DNA of 42,852 nucleotides, taken from Alphaproteobacteria bacterium (GTDB taxonomy: Bacteria; Pseudomonadota; Alphaproteobacteria; Sphingomonadales; Emcibacteraceae). Below, piece by piece: positions 1 to 8,582 of this stretch (the stretch's first letter is position 1; every line of letters begins with the position of its first letter). The DNA lies in contig JAUIDN010000022.1 in assembly GCA_030428615.1 (NCBI GenBank), positions 1 to 42,852 on the forward strand. Reading direction: 5' to 3'. Below the pieces are notes generated by a model. It made no database searches. It was not told where the DNA came from and was given only the letters and a program-made list of their open reading frames with translations. A program made the position numbers and the translations under genes.

Positions 1-126
1 AACAGCATCAACAGCATCAACAGCATCAACAGCATCAACAGCATCAACAGCATCAACAGCATCAACAGCATCAACAGCATCAACAGCATCAACAGCATCA
101 ACAGCATCAACAGCATCAACAGCATC
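1..126. repeat. Perfect 9-bp tandem repeat, at least 14 copies, in cheZ
   Basis: The unit aacagcatc repeats 14 times without a mismatch and continues past the left edge. On the minus strand it reads GAT GCT GTT in frame, giving Asp-Ala-Val each time. Being a multiple of three, copy-number change would alter protein length without breaking the frame. The absence of synonymous drift suggests recent expansion or ongoing slippage. Confidence 0.97.
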
Positions 127-855
127 ATTTGTTTCGTTGAGTGTTCCGGCCGAGGTTGTTGCCACCGTTTCCGCTGCACCTGTTTCCGGTTCAGAAGGTT
201 GATCATTTAACAAAGAATCTATCTCGCCCTGATCAATACCTTCCCCTGCAAGGGCAGGTCCATTAAGAAGGTCTTCATCAGAAAGCTCGCCTGAATTGGG
301 ATCAAGGATAGGCTTCGCCTCGGCGCCAACTGCGTCATTGCTTGTAATGCCGAGAATGGAAATCAGTTTGCTTACGCGCTCCTCAACATGATTAAGTGTT
401 TTCACAACCTTGCTGATACGCTGTCCGGTAATGTCTTGGAACGAACAGGCTTCAAATATTTTGAGCACTTCAGTATTTACATGCTCTTTATATTCATCAA
501 AATTATCTGAATCAAAACTCATCAGATCTTCCGCGGCCTGCATGATAGTATCGGTAGCAGATTCAGTTGCTTCAACGATAGCGTCAAGTTCCTGACCAGC
601 ACGTGGTATACCCGCGCTGTCATCGTGGTCCGGTGAAAGCGAGGAAATTTCTGAACGGGCATCTTCAATATAATCGGCGAGATCCTGACACTCTTTATAG
701 AGAGTAAGGTCGATTGACTTAAAATAACTTTCAAGTGAGCGCATCAGGACTTCAGTTACTGCCGCCACGTCGGGCAGGGCAATTGGAAGATGGTCCCCGG
801 AACGTAATCTATCTACGAGTGGCCCAATATGGTCTGGCAATAGTCCTGATGACAT
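1..855 (-). CDS. cheZ: CheZ-type CheY-P phosphatase, C-terminus cut by window edge
   Basis: Dephosphorylates CheY-P in chemotaxis. Reading from the ATG at 855, 285 codons stay open to the window edge. The helical N-terminal part leads to the CheZ signature FQDITGQR (Q140-Q145); D141 and Q145 match the catalytic Asp and Gln of the family motif QDxTGQ. Residues about 208-219 (DQGEIDSLLND) resemble the extreme C-terminal CheY-binding peptide of E. coli CheZ and the EIDxLL peptide of FliM. Here that peptide is internal: a Thr/Glu/Ala-rich stretch and at least 14 Asp-Ala-Val repeats (residues 244-285) follow. The start overlaps the cheY stop as TAATG, so translation is probably coupled. The family assignment is firm; the true C-terminus is not visible. 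Confidence 0.88.
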   Translation of the reverse strand, partial: MSSGLLPDHIGPLVDRLRSGDHLPIALPDVAAVTEVLMRSLESYFKSIDLTLYKECQDLADYIEDARSEISSLSPDHDDSAGIPRAGQELDAIVEATESATDTIMQAAEDLMSFDSDNFDEYKEHVNTEVLKIFEACSFQDITGQRISKVVKTLNHVEERVSKLISILGITSNDAVGAEAKPILDPNSGELSDEDLLNGPALAGEGIDQGEIDSLLNDQPSEPETGAAETVATTSAGTLNETNDAVDAVDAVDAVDAVDAVDAVDAVDAVDAVDAVDAVDAVDAV

Positions 856-1241
856 TAAAATTCTCCAAGTACGCTGGTTAACTTGGATTTTAATGTCGCA
901 GCATTAAACGGTTTAACGATATAATTGTTTACGCCTGCTTTTTTTGCAGCAATTACGTTATCTGTTTTTGATTCAGCCGTTACCATAATAAATGGCAGCG
1001 TCTTTAACATATCGTCTGAACGTACTTCTTTTAAGAGCTCGTAACCCGTCATTGGTTCCATATTCCAATCCGAAATAACCAAGTCATAGTTTTTGCCCCG
1101 CAATTTGTTTAATGCTTCAGCACCGTCGGTTGCTTCATCAACATTGTGAAATCCAAGCTGTTTCAGCAGATTACGAATAATTCTGAGCATCGTTTTATAA
1201 TCATCTACGATCAAGATGGATAATGACATATCTACGGCCAT
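855..1241 (-). CDS. cheY: CheY-type single-domain response regulator
   Basis: A stand-alone receiver domain of 128 residues with no output domain. The acidic pair D13/D14, phosphoacceptor D58 (in ISDWNM), T88, Y107 and K110 (in VKPF) all sit where CheY requires them. In its phosphorylated form CheY binds the flagellar switch. The ATG at 1241 is preferred because GGACAGG lies a normal distance upstream; the internal Met5 has no such site. cheZ follows immediately with a TAATG overlap, so the pair makes a signal and its eraser from one transcript. The 258-base upstream gap is shared with divergent ribF and should hold promoters for both. Confidence 0.95.
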   Translation of the reverse strand: MAVDMSLSILIVDDYKTMLRIIRNLLKQLGFHNVDEATDGAEALNKLRGKNYDLVISDWNMEPMTGYELLKEVRSDDMLKTLPFIMVTAESKTDNVIAAKKAGVNNYIVKPFNAATLKSKLTSVLGEF

Positions 1242-1279
1242 TGTTTTACCTGTCCTTGTATACGGTTAATATTACTTTC

Positions 1280-1320
1280 ATTTGATAACGCTTGCGGCTT
1301 ACCAACGAATGCTATCAAAT
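1280..1320. repeat. 8-bp inverted repeat in the cheY-ribF gap
   Basis: ATTTGATA (1280-1287) and TATCAAAT (1313-1320) are perfect inverted copies separated by 25 bases. They lie 39 bases upstream of the cheY start. They could be a regulator-binding site or a hairpin in the cheY leader. The AT-rich arms could also occur by chance. Confidence 0.4.
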
Positions 1321-1434
1321 TATCCGCATAGACTAAAAAAAGGGTTAATAGAGCGAAATTTGATGTAATTTTTACAAAAATGGTAGCAAACTAATCGAAA
1401 TATGCCGGGAAAATAACTATAAAAATCAATTCAC

Positions 1435-1458
1435 TTGCACTAGGGTATTTCAGTGCAA
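1435..1458. repeat. 7-bp inverted repeat upstream of ribF
   Basis: TTGCACT (1435-1441) and AGTGCAA (1452-1458) form a perfect inverted repeat with a 10-base spacer, ending 41 bases before the ribF start. The centre-to-centre distance of 17 bases fits an operator spanning more than one helical turn. A leader hairpin is the alternative. No FMN riboswitch core is visible here. Confidence 0.45.
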
Positions 1459-1499
1459 ATTTTTGATGCCGACAGAATGGGAAGTAAAAGAATAATTAA

Positions 1500-2489
1500 A
1501 TGAAAATAATCAGACACGTTGATCGCATTGCGCCTGAATGTAAAGGTTCAGTTGTGGTTCTTGGTAATTTCGATGGTTTCCATAAAGGACATCAAAAAGT
1601 TATTGGGACAGCCGGTAAAATTGCTGCGGATATGAGCACGACACTTTCCGTTGTCAGTATGGAACCACATCCCAGGATGTTTTTTAATCCCAGTCAAAAA
1701 GAGTTCCGCTTAAATTCGTTTCGTACCAAGTCGCATTTACTGGAAAATTTCGGGGTGGATCATTTTATTGTTCTTCCTTTCGACAATGATCTTGCCACAA
1801 TGGAAGCGGAAGATTTTGTCATGGATATTCTGATTGATAAAATCGGCGCTTTGCATGTTGTCGTTGGTTACGACTATTGTTTTGGTGCTGGCCGACGCGG
1901 CGGTGTAAATGTACTTGCCTGGCTTTCAAAGATGGAACAGTTTGGCCTGACTGTTATTGAGAAAGTGATGGAAGATGATCACATTTATTCATCAACCAAT
2001 ATTCGGGACACTTTAATGAACGGTGATGTGAGAAAAGTGGCGGACCGACTGGGCCATTGGTGGCATATTGAAGGCCATGTTCGACGGGGAGACCAAAGAG
2101 GCCGTACAATAGATTTCCCGACGGCAAATTTACTGTTGGAAGGATATATAGAACCAAAATATGGTGTCTATGCTGTTCGGATCATTATTGAAGACGGTGA
2201 ATATGAAGGTGTGTGGGACGCTATCGCAAATGTGGGCAGGCGACCTACATTTGACAAAGACGATGTGTTATTGGAATCTCATATTTTCGATTTTAGTGGT
2301 GATATTTATGAACAGTCCATAAAAGTTGAATTTGTCGATTTTATAAGGCCGGAAATGAAATTTGACGGCCTGGAAAGTCTTAAGGTTCAGATAGAGAAAG
2401 ATTGTGTAATTGCACGGGAATTGTTGCAAAAGAAAGCAAATCAGCAATCTTTTATCCCCGCACCGAAAATAGCAGATTACATAGCGTAA
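1500..2489 (+). CDS. ribF: Bifunctional riboflavin kinase / FAD synthetase
   Basis: Converts riboflavin to FMN and then FMN to FAD, in the cytoplasm. The N-terminal nucleotidyltransferase half has GNFDGFHKGH (residues 22-31) with the HxGH motif. The C-terminal kinase half has GRTIDFPTAN with the PTAN motif at 207-210, then NVGRRPTF and a LESHIFDF motif. The 329-residue length is normal. Residue 205 is Asp where I recall Gly being usual before FPTAN. The ribosome site is weak (GGAAG, about 16 bases from the ATG), but the N-terminus aligns well with known RibF proteins. ileS follows after 71 bases in the conserved ribF-ileS-lspA order. Confidence 0.95.
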   Translation: MKIIRHVDRIAPECKGSVVVLGNFDGFHKGHQKVIGTAGKIAADMSTTLSVVSMEPHPRMFFNPSQKEFRLNSFRTKSHLLENFGVDHFIVLPFDNDLATMEAEDFVMDILIDKIGALHVVVGYDYCFGAGRRGGVNVLAWLSKMEQFGLTVIEKVMEDDHIYSSTNIRDTLMNGDVRKVADRLGHWWHIEGHVRRGDQRGRTIDFPTANLLLEGYIEPKYGVYAVRIIIEDGEYEGVWDAIANVGRRPTFDKDDVLLESHIFDFSGDIYEQSIKVEFVDFIRPEMKFDGLESLKVQIEKDCVIARELLQKKANQQSFIPAPKIADYIA

Positions 2490-2560
2490 AATAAGCTCGA
2501 CAGTAGGGGGGCTTAATTGCTACATAGGGTAAATTTTTAATCAATATATAAGCAAAAGAC

Positions 2561-5383
2561 ATGACCAAAGATTATCGCGATACCATTTTCCTTCCTAAAA
2601 CGGATTTTCCGATGAAGGGAAATTTGCCGAACCGTGAACCAGAGTGGCTGAAGCGCTGGAATGATATTGATATTTACACTCGTATCCGTGAAAGTAGCGC
2701 TGGTCGCGAACGTTACATTCTTCATGATGGTCCGCCATACGCGAATGGCGATATTCACATGGGCCACGCAATGAACAAAATTCTCAAGGATATTATTGTT
2801 CGTACGCAGCAAATGCTTGGCAAAGACGCACCTTATGTGCCGGGCTGGGATTGTCATGGCCTTCCCATAGAATGGATGATCGAGAAAAAATACAAAAGTG
2901 CCGGGAAAAATAAAGACGAAGTCGACCCGGTTGAATTTCGAAGCGAGTGCCGGGCTTTTGCAGAAAAATGGGTCGGTGTGCAGAAGGAAGAATTTATACG
3001 ACTTGGCATTTCAGGTGATTGGGAAAACCCCTATCTGACAATGAACTTTGACAGTGAGGCGCAGATTGTCCGCGAGCTCCTCAAATTTTTGATGAATGGT
3101 GGCCTGTATCGCGGTTCAAAATCAATAATGTGGTCGGTGGTGGAAAAAACCGCTCTCGCCGAAGCCGAAGTCGAATATATGGATCATACATCTCATATGA
3201 TCGACATCGGGTTTAACGTGGTTAAATCACCGATAGATGCCATTGTAGGCGCCAAGATCGTAATCTGGACGACAACGCCCTGGACGATGCCGGGAAATCG
3301 GGGCATTGCATATGGCAAGGATTTTGATTATGTGCTGGTTGAGGCCAATGGTGTTTCTGAACACTCGCGTGTTAAAATTGGTGAAAAGATGGTTTTGGCC
3401 AGGGATCTGGTGCAACAATTTTGTGATCGTGCCGGCATCGAATCTTATACTGAATTAGCCCGCTTTAAGGGTAGTGAATTGGAAGGGACCATATGTCATC
3501 ATCCCTGGCACGGTAAAGGATATGATTTTGATGTTCCTGTGGTTGAAGGGTTTCATGTGACAACGGATGCAGGTACGGGTTTCGTTCATATCGCTCCAAG
3601 CCATGGTCAGGAAGATTTTGAAGTTGGACAGCAGTTTGGACTGGAAACGCCGTTCACGGTTGATGAAGGCGGTCTTTATTATGAAAACATCCCAATGTTC
3701 GCGGGCGAGCATGTTTACAAGGTTCACGACCATATATGCGAAGAAATGGAAAAGGTAGGCGCGCTCCTTGCGCGTGATAAAATAGTTCATAGTTATCCAC
3801 ATAGCTGGCGTTCCAAAGCACCCCTCATTTTCCGTAACACGCCACAATGGTTTATTTCTATGGAAGCCAATGGCCTGCGTGAGAAAGCGATGAAGGCAAT
3901 CGACAGTGTTCGCTGGGTGCCGGAAAATTCGAAAAACAGAATGAGTGCGATGGTTGCTGACCGCCCGGATTGGCTGATTTCCCGACAGCGCGCCTGGGGT
4001 GTACCAATTACTGTTTTTGTTCATAAAGGGACAAATGAACTTCTTAAAGATGATGATGTCAATGAGCGCATCGCAAAGGCGGTGGAGATGGCAGGTGCAG
4101 ATGCCTGGTACACAACGGATCCGCAGGAATTACTTGGCAATAAGTATAAAGCAGAAGATTATGAACAAGTTACAGATATTCTTGACGTCTGGTTTGACTC
4201 TGGGTCAACACACGCATTCGTTCTTGAAAAACGTGATGATCTTCACCGTGAAGAAGGAAAACGCAGCGCAGACCTATATCTTGAAGGTACCGACCAACAT
4301 CGTGGATGGTTCCAATCATCGCTTCTTGAATCCTGCGGGACGCGGGGGGATGCTCCCTATGACGAGGTGCTGACACACGGATTTACCGTCGATAAAGATG
4401 GTCGTAAAATGTCCAAATCCTTGGGTAATGGCGTGGATCCGCTTAAAATTATCAAGCAATATGGTGCTGATATATTGCGGCTTTGGGTGACATCAACTGA
4501 TTATTTCAATGAACATCGTATCGGCGATGAGATTATTAAGAATCAGGCCGAAGCTTACCGGAAGATCCGTAATACCATGCGTTTTATGATTGGTAATTTG
4601 GCTGATTTTGAGCAGGCCGAGATCTTGCCATATGAAGAAATGCCGGAACTTGAACGTTGGGTTCTACACCGTCTTACAGAGGTCGATGCCGTCGTGCGTA
4701 GCGGGTTTGATGATTACAATTATCACCGGGTTTATAATGCGCTTTATAATTTCTGCGCGGTTGATTTGTCGGCTTTTTATTTTGATATTCGAAAAGATGC
4801 TCTTTACTGCGACGGTAAAATGACTATCAGGAGACGTGCCGCACGTACCGTTCTTGATCATGTTTTCAAGGCGGTGACAAAATGGTTTGCACCGGTACTT
4901 GTCTTTACGGCCGAAGAAATCTGGCAGTCGCGCTTTCCGAGAGAGGATGGAAGTGTGCATTTGCAAACCTTCGAGGATATTCCGCAAAACTGGAAAGACG
5001 AAATATTAGGAAGCAAATGGAGCAAAATTCGCACTTTGCGTAAGGTTGTAACCGGGGCTCTCGAAATTGAACGCAAAGAGAAACGTATCGGCTCAAGCCT
5101 TCAGGCAACAGTTGACGTGTATGTGAAAGATGAGAGCTATATAAAAGTCTGTGAGGACATTGATCTGGCCGAGATCAGTATTACGTCTATGGCCCAAATG
5201 ATCCATGGCGATGCGCCGGAAGGTGCCTTCAGAATGGAGGAGGCAGACGATATAGGGGTTATCAGCAGCCTTGCTGACGGCAACAAATGTGAACGTTGTT
5301 GGCAGGTCCTTCCTGAAGTAGGGACGATCGAAGGGCATGAAGATATTTGCCGGCGCTGTGCTGATGCGGTTGAGGCGCTGTAG
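2561..5383 (+). CDS. ileS: Isoleucyl-tRNA synthetase
   Basis: Class I synthetase that charges tRNA-Ile and edits misactivated valine. The HIGH-type motif is HMGH (residues 66-69) after GPPYANGD, and KMSKS is at 616-620. WTTTPWTMP near residue 240 marks the CP1 editing region. The C-terminal zinc site has C910, C913, C930 and C933. Its 940 residues match full-length bacterial IleS. The start at MTKDYRDT is supported by the family-typical FLPKTDFPM segment just after it. lspA begins three bases after the stop, so the two are almost certainly co-transcribed. Confidence 0.98.
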   Translation: MTKDYRDTIFLPKTDFPMKGNLPNREPEWLKRWNDIDIYTRIRESSAGRERYILHDGPPYANGDIHMGHAMNKILKDIIVRTQQMLGKDAPYVPGWDCHGLPIEWMIEKKYKSAGKNKDEVDPVEFRSECRAFAEKWVGVQKEEFIRLGISGDWENPYLTMNFDSEAQIVRELLKFLMNGGLYRGSKSIMWSVVEKTALAEAEVEYMDHTSHMIDIGFNVVKSPIDAIVGAKIVIWTTTPWTMPGNRGIAYGKDFDYVLVEANGVSEHSRVKIGEKMVLARDLVQQFCDRAGIESYTELARFKGSELEGTICHHPWHGKGYDFDVPVVEGFHVTTDAGTGFVHIAPSHGQEDFEVGQQFGLETPFTVDEGGLYYENIPMFAGEHVYKVHDHICEEMEKVGALLARDKIVHSYPHSWRSKAPLIFRNTPQWFISMEANGLREKAMKAIDSVRWVPENSKNRMSAMVADRPDWLISRQRAWGVPITVFVHKGTNELLKDDDVNERIAKAVEMAGADAWYTTDPQELLGNKYKAEDYEQVTDILDVWFDSGSTHAFVLEKRDDLHREEGKRSADLYLEGTDQHRGWFQSSLLESCGTRGDAPYDEVLTHGFTVDKDGRKMSKSLGNGVDPLKIIKQYGADILRLWVTSTDYFNEHRIGDEIIKNQAEAYRKIRNTMRFMIGNLADFEQAEILPYEEMPELERWVLHRLTEVDAVVRSGFDDYNYHRVYNALYNFCAVDLSAFYFDIRKDALYCDGKMTIRRRAARTVLDHVFKAVTKWFAPVLVFTAEEIWQSRFPREDGSVHLQTFEDIPQNWKDEILGSKWSKIRTLRKVVTGALEIERKEKRIGSSLQATVDVYVKDESYIKVCEDIDLAEISITSMAQMIHGDAPEGAFRMEEADDIGVISSLADGNKCERCWQVLPEVGTIEGHEDICRRCADAVEAL

Positions 5384-5386
5384 CGT

Positions 5387-5869
5387 ATGATACGCTACGG
5401 TGCCATATCGGCGATTCTCGCTTTCTCCATTGATCGGTTAAGTAAATGGTGGTTTATTGATGTTTACGAATTGCCGCTTAAAGGAACCGTCGAAATTTTG
5501 CCAATTTTCGATGTTGTTATGGTCTGGAACCGCGGTGTCAGCTTTAGCTTTCTTTCAGCAACGACGGATTTCGGAAGATGGGCGTTAGTGGTTCTTAATC
5601 TTGTCATCGTGGCTATTCTGATATATTGGCTTCGAAGTGCAAAAAATACGTGGGTTTCAGGAGCAATCGGCATTGTAATCGGAGGAGCGTTTGGTAACAT
5701 CTATGACAGGATAAAGTTTGGGGCGGTCGCCGATTTTTTTCAGTTTCACTGGGAAAATTGGTATTTCGCCGTATTTAATGTTGCAGACAGTTTTATATTT
5801 GTCGGTGCTGTGTTATTAATACTTAACTCGACACTTGGTACTGACGCCAAAGCAAAAGAAGAAGATTAA
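5387..5869 (+). CDS. lspA: Lipoprotein signal peptidase (signal peptidase II)
   Basis: Inner-membrane aspartyl protease that removes the signal peptide from diacylglyceryl-modified prolipoproteins. At 160 residues it has the expected four hydrophobic segments. Motifs visible are IDRLSKWW near the N-terminus, WNRGVSFS, GNIYDRIKFG and FNVADSF; the Asp residues in the last two are the catalytic pair of the family. The C-terminus is hydrophilic (KAKEED). It sits between ileS and a gene for a small lipoprotein, its own class of substrate, four bases further on. Confidence 0.96.
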   Translation: MIRYGAISAILAFSIDRLSKWWFIDVYELPLKGTVEILPIFDVVMVWNRGVSFSFLSATTDFGRWALVVLNLVIVAILIYWLRSAKNTWVSGAIGIVIGGAFGNIYDRIKFGAVADFFQFHWENWYFAVFNVADSFIFVGAVLLILNSTLGTDAKAKEED

Positions 5870-5873
5870 AATA

Positions 5874-6101
5874 ATGATTATGAATAAAAAAATTATCCTT
5901 TCGGTTTTTAGTGCGGTGGTAATAATGGCTGTTTCGGGGTGTTCCAGTAAAAATGCGCCGGACGAATTCATGGTTCTGAAAAATCCGCCGCTCGCATTGC
6001 CGCCGGATTATTATCTGACACCAGAGGGGCCTTATTCTGATCTGGATGAAGTAATCGATCCTCAGGAACTTGCGAAGCGCGCTTTATTTGGCGAAAGTTA
6101 A
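5874..6101 (+). CDS. Small lipoprotein, DUF3035/BamF-like
   Basis: A 75-residue predicted outer-membrane lipoprotein. A basic start (MIMNKK) and a hydrophobic stretch lead to the lipobox VSGC. The mature part carries PDEFMVLKNPPLALPPDY, the conserved core of the alphaproteobacterial DUF3035 family, whose members include BamF of the outer-membrane assembly machine. It is shorter than most relatives I know of, ending soon after the core. The ATG at 5874 is chosen because AGAAGAAG lies about nine bases upstream; 5880 is possible, while an earlier in-frame ATG at 5835 lies inside lspA and would spoil the signal peptide. The BAM role is inference from family. Confidence 0.8.
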   Translation: MIMNKKIILSVFSAVVIMAVSGCSSKNAPDEFMVLKNPPLALPPDYYLTPEGPYSDLDEVIDPQELAKRALFGES

Positions 6102-6187
6102 TGCGTGCCAGACTTCGTGATTTGCCGGGTGATTTCGAACGTCGAAATGAAAATCGCTTAATTCAATGCACGGAGAGGCTAGTGTGA
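6101..6187 (+). CDS. Possible 28-codon ORF between the lipoprotein gene and mutL
   Basis: Starts inside the lipoprotein stop (TAATG) and ends by overlapping the mutL start (GTGTGA), so both junctions have the geometry of translational coupling. The product would begin [12 protein letters not shown] and is rich in Arg and Glu. I do not recognise it. It may be a real small protein, a coupling device that carries ribosomes to mutL, or a leftover from a larger gene lost at this site. Nothing beyond the junctions supports translation. Confidence 0.3.
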   Translation: MRARLRDLPGDFERRNENRLIQCTERLV

Positions 6188-8034
6188 CTATTCGTCTTCT
6201 ATCCGAAAATACCATAAATCAGATTGCAGCGGGGGAAGTCATTGAACGCCCCGCGAGCGCGGTGAAGGAATTGGTTGAAAACGCCGTTGACGCTGGCGCT
6301 AAAAACATTGATGTCGTGATGGTTGATGGCGGCAGAAAATTGATCAGTGTATCTGACGACGGCGGCGGGATAAATGCCGAAGAATTAACACTCGCCGTTG
6401 AACGCCACGCGACATCAAAATTAAAAGAAGATGATCTTACAAATATCGTTACAATGGGTTTTCGCGGTGAAGCATTGCCGTCGATTGCATCCGTAAGTCG
6501 CTTTACATTTAAGAGCCGGGCAAAAGGAAGCGATGAGGCATGGAAAATTGAAATTGACGGCGGGAAAAAGTCGCCGGTCGTGCCAACGGCTCTTGATATT
6601 GGTTCCTATGTTGAGGTCAGGGATCTTTTTTATTCAACACCGGCGCGGCTGAAGTTCCTGAAAACGGACAGAACTGAATTTTCGCAGTCACTTGATGTTA
6701 TAAAAAGATTAAGCATGGCCAATCCGGATATCGCTTTTTCCCTTTATGATAATGACAGGCGCGTTTTTCAGGTTTCCGCAGCACAAGGTGAACTCCTGGG
6801 TGGCCGATTACGGCGGCTCGGGGCCATTTTGGGCGCCGACTTTACGGATAATGCTTTGGCGATTGATGCAGAGCGGGAAAATATAAAATTAACCGGTTAT
6901 GCAGGGCTGCCGACATATAATCGCGGCAACGCACAGCACCAGTATCTTTTTGTCAACGGCAGACCCGTTAAGGATAAGCTTTTAACCGGTGCAGTCCGCG
7001 GGGCGTATATGGATTTTCTTGCGCGAAACCGCCACCCTGTCCTCGCCCTGTTTCTTGAGGTGCCAACGGATATGGTTGATGTTAATGTTCATCCCGCCAA
7101 AGCAGAAGTTAGGTTTCGTGAAAGTGGTCTGGTGCGAGGATTGATTGTCGGTGCCTTAAGACATGCTTTATCGGAAGCGGGTCACCGAGCATCGACGACA
7201 GTTTCAAATGCGGCACTGGGTTCATTCAGACCGGAAAGTGTAAACCAGCCGACGATGCCTTACCATTCAGGAACACAGCAATCGTTTCGGATGCCTTCAT
7301 CGCAACACATTGGAGGGTTATCAGAAACGTCGAGGGCGTATCAGGCACCGCTTTCGGGCGCTCATTACGAATCTTTTGCACCACCCATGGGTCGAAATGA
7401 GGGCCTTGAAGAGGGCACAAGTGCCGCGGATAATATACCTCCGGATAGTTCGGATTTTCCATTAGGGGCGGCGAGAGGGCAATTGCATGAAACCTATATT
7501 ATTTCGCAAACGGAAAATGGTATTATTATCGTTGACCAGCATGCCGCACATGAAAGGCTTGTTTACGAACGAATGAAGAAGCACATGGCGGAAGGTAACG
7601 TACCCAGGCAGGTATTGTTGCTGCCGGAAGTGGTGGAGTTAGAACAGAGTTCAGTTGACCGCCTAATGAGCCGTCAGGAAGAACTGGGAAACCTTGGTCT
7701 GGAATTTGAAGTTTTCGGCGAAGGCGCTGTTGTGGTACGGGAAGTGCCTGCACTGCTTGGTGATACCGATATCAAGGGGTTGGTTCGCGATTTGGCAGAT
7801 GAGCTGGCGGAATTGAATCAGGCGCTTTCCCTGAAAGAAAAACTTGAGGACGTCTGTAGCACGATGGCGTGTCATGGAAGCGTGCGTGCGGGAAGGCGAA
7901 TGGCAACAGCGGAAATGAATTCTTTGCTGCGCGAAATGGAGGCAACGCCGCATTCCGGGCAATGCAACCATGGACGGCCAACATATGTTGAGCTTAAACT
8001 AAGCGATGTTGAACGTTTGTTTGGCAGACGTTAA
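6184..8034 (+). CDS. mutL: DNA mismatch repair protein MutL with endonuclease motif
   Basis: Couples mismatch recognition by MutS to strand incision. The N-terminal GHKL ATPase shows E29 and N33 (in [11 protein letters not shown]), DDGGGI and [11 protein letters not shown] variable linker follows from about residue 330 to 430. The C-terminal domain has [12 protein letters not shown] (451-462), matching DQHA(X)2E(X)4E, plus ACHGSVRAG and QCNHGRPT. These belong to endonuclease-active MutL proteins from MutH-less bacteria, so this one probably nicks DNA itself. The GTG at 6184 is chosen because GGAGAGG lies six bases upstream and the catalytic numbering then equals E. coli MutL. An in-frame ATG at 6166 contains that ribosome site. 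Confidence 0.95.
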   Translation: MTIRLLSENTINQIAAGEVIERPASAVKELVENAVDAGAKNIDVVMVDGGRKLISVSDDGGGINAEELTLAVERHATSKLKEDDLTNIVTMGFRGEALPSIASVSRFTFKSRAKGSDEAWKIEIDGGKKSPVVPTALDIGSYVEVRDLFYSTPARLKFLKTDRTEFSQSLDVIKRLSMANPDIAFSLYDNDRRVFQVSAAQGELLGGRLRRLGAILGADFTDNALAIDAERENIKLTGYAGLPTYNRGNAQHQYLFVNGRPVKDKLLTGAVRGAYMDFLARNRHPVLALFLEVPTDMVDVNVHPAKAEVRFRESGLVRGLIVGALRHALSEAGHRASTTVSNAALGSFRPESVNQPTMPYHSGTQQSFRMPSSQHIGGLSETSRAYQAPLSGAHYESFAPPMGRNEGLEEGTSAADNIPPDSSDFPLGAARGQLHETYIISQTENGIIIVDQHAAHERLVYERMKKHMAEGNVPRQVLLLPEVVELEQSSVDRLMSRQEELGNLGLEFEVFGEGAVVVREVPALLGDTDIKGLVRDLADELAELNQALSLKEKLEDVCSTMACHGSVRAGRRMATAEMNSLLREMEATPHSGQCNHGRPTYVELKLSDVERLFGRR

Positions 8035-8582
8035 AATATTGGCTGGAGTATTGAAAAGGTCGCATCACCGATCTTTTTTCTTTTTACTTCCTCAAACCCA
8101 CCCGTGAAATCAATTTGCTCGTCTGACGCATATTCTATGATGATAATACCGCCTGCGGATAGAAGTGATTGTTTGGATATATTGCGGATGGTGGGCGTCA
8201 GCAGGTCTTTATGGTAGGGCGGGTCCATGAAAATGATGTCAAAGGGGCCTATTTTACCTGATATTTTGGTGCTGTCGGCCAGAACGAGAGAATAGTTTTC
8301 GGGATCACGTATTCCCGATAGATTTTGTCGGGTCAGTTTCAATGACGCTGGATCATGATCAGCGAAGGTAACATGTTTTGCGCCGCGCGAAAGTGCTTCA
8401 ATACCTAGCGCGCCTGTTCCAGCAAATAGATCAAGAATTAAAGCACCCCTGATCCCAGGCCCCGTTCCATGCTCCAGAATATTAAAGACGGTTTCGCGCA
8501 TACGGTCAGTCGTTGGGCGAATTTTCGCATCTGCGGGAGTAATTAATTTTTTACCCCTGTATTTGCCACCAATTACCCTCAT
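8031..8582 (-). CDS. rsmD: 16S rRNA guanine-N2-methyltransferase RsmD
   Basis: Methylates G966 of 16S rRNA using S-adenosylmethionine. At 183 residues it has the typical start [13 protein letters not shown], then [15 protein letters not shown], the SAM-binding [19 protein letters not shown] and the catalytic DPPY. Its start overlaps the rluB stop by four bases (ATGA), giving a two-gene rRNA-modification unit. Its stop overlaps the convergent mutL stop by four bases through the palindrome TTAA, and no terminator fits between them. Confidence 0.95.
   Translation of the reverse strand: MRVIGGKYRGKKLITPADAKIRPTTDRMRETVFNILEHGTGPGIRGALILDLFAGTGALGIEALSRGAKHVTFADHDPASLKLTRQNLSGIRDPENYSLVLADSTKISGKIGPFDIIFMDPPYHKDLLTPTIRNISKQSLLSAGGIIIIEYASDEQIDFTGGFEEVKRKKIGDATFSILQPIF

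Noticed and set aside
1-126. CRISPR-like or non-coding satellite interpretation of the left-edge repeats
   Set aside because: The unit is nine bases with no spacers and is in frame within cheZ.
1242-1499. FMN riboswitch upstream of ribF
   Set aside because: None of the conserved FMN-element blocks is visible in the gap.
3455-4024. Open frame of 189 codons opposite ileS
   Set aside because: It is a shadow of the ileS reading frame with no motif and no ribosome site.
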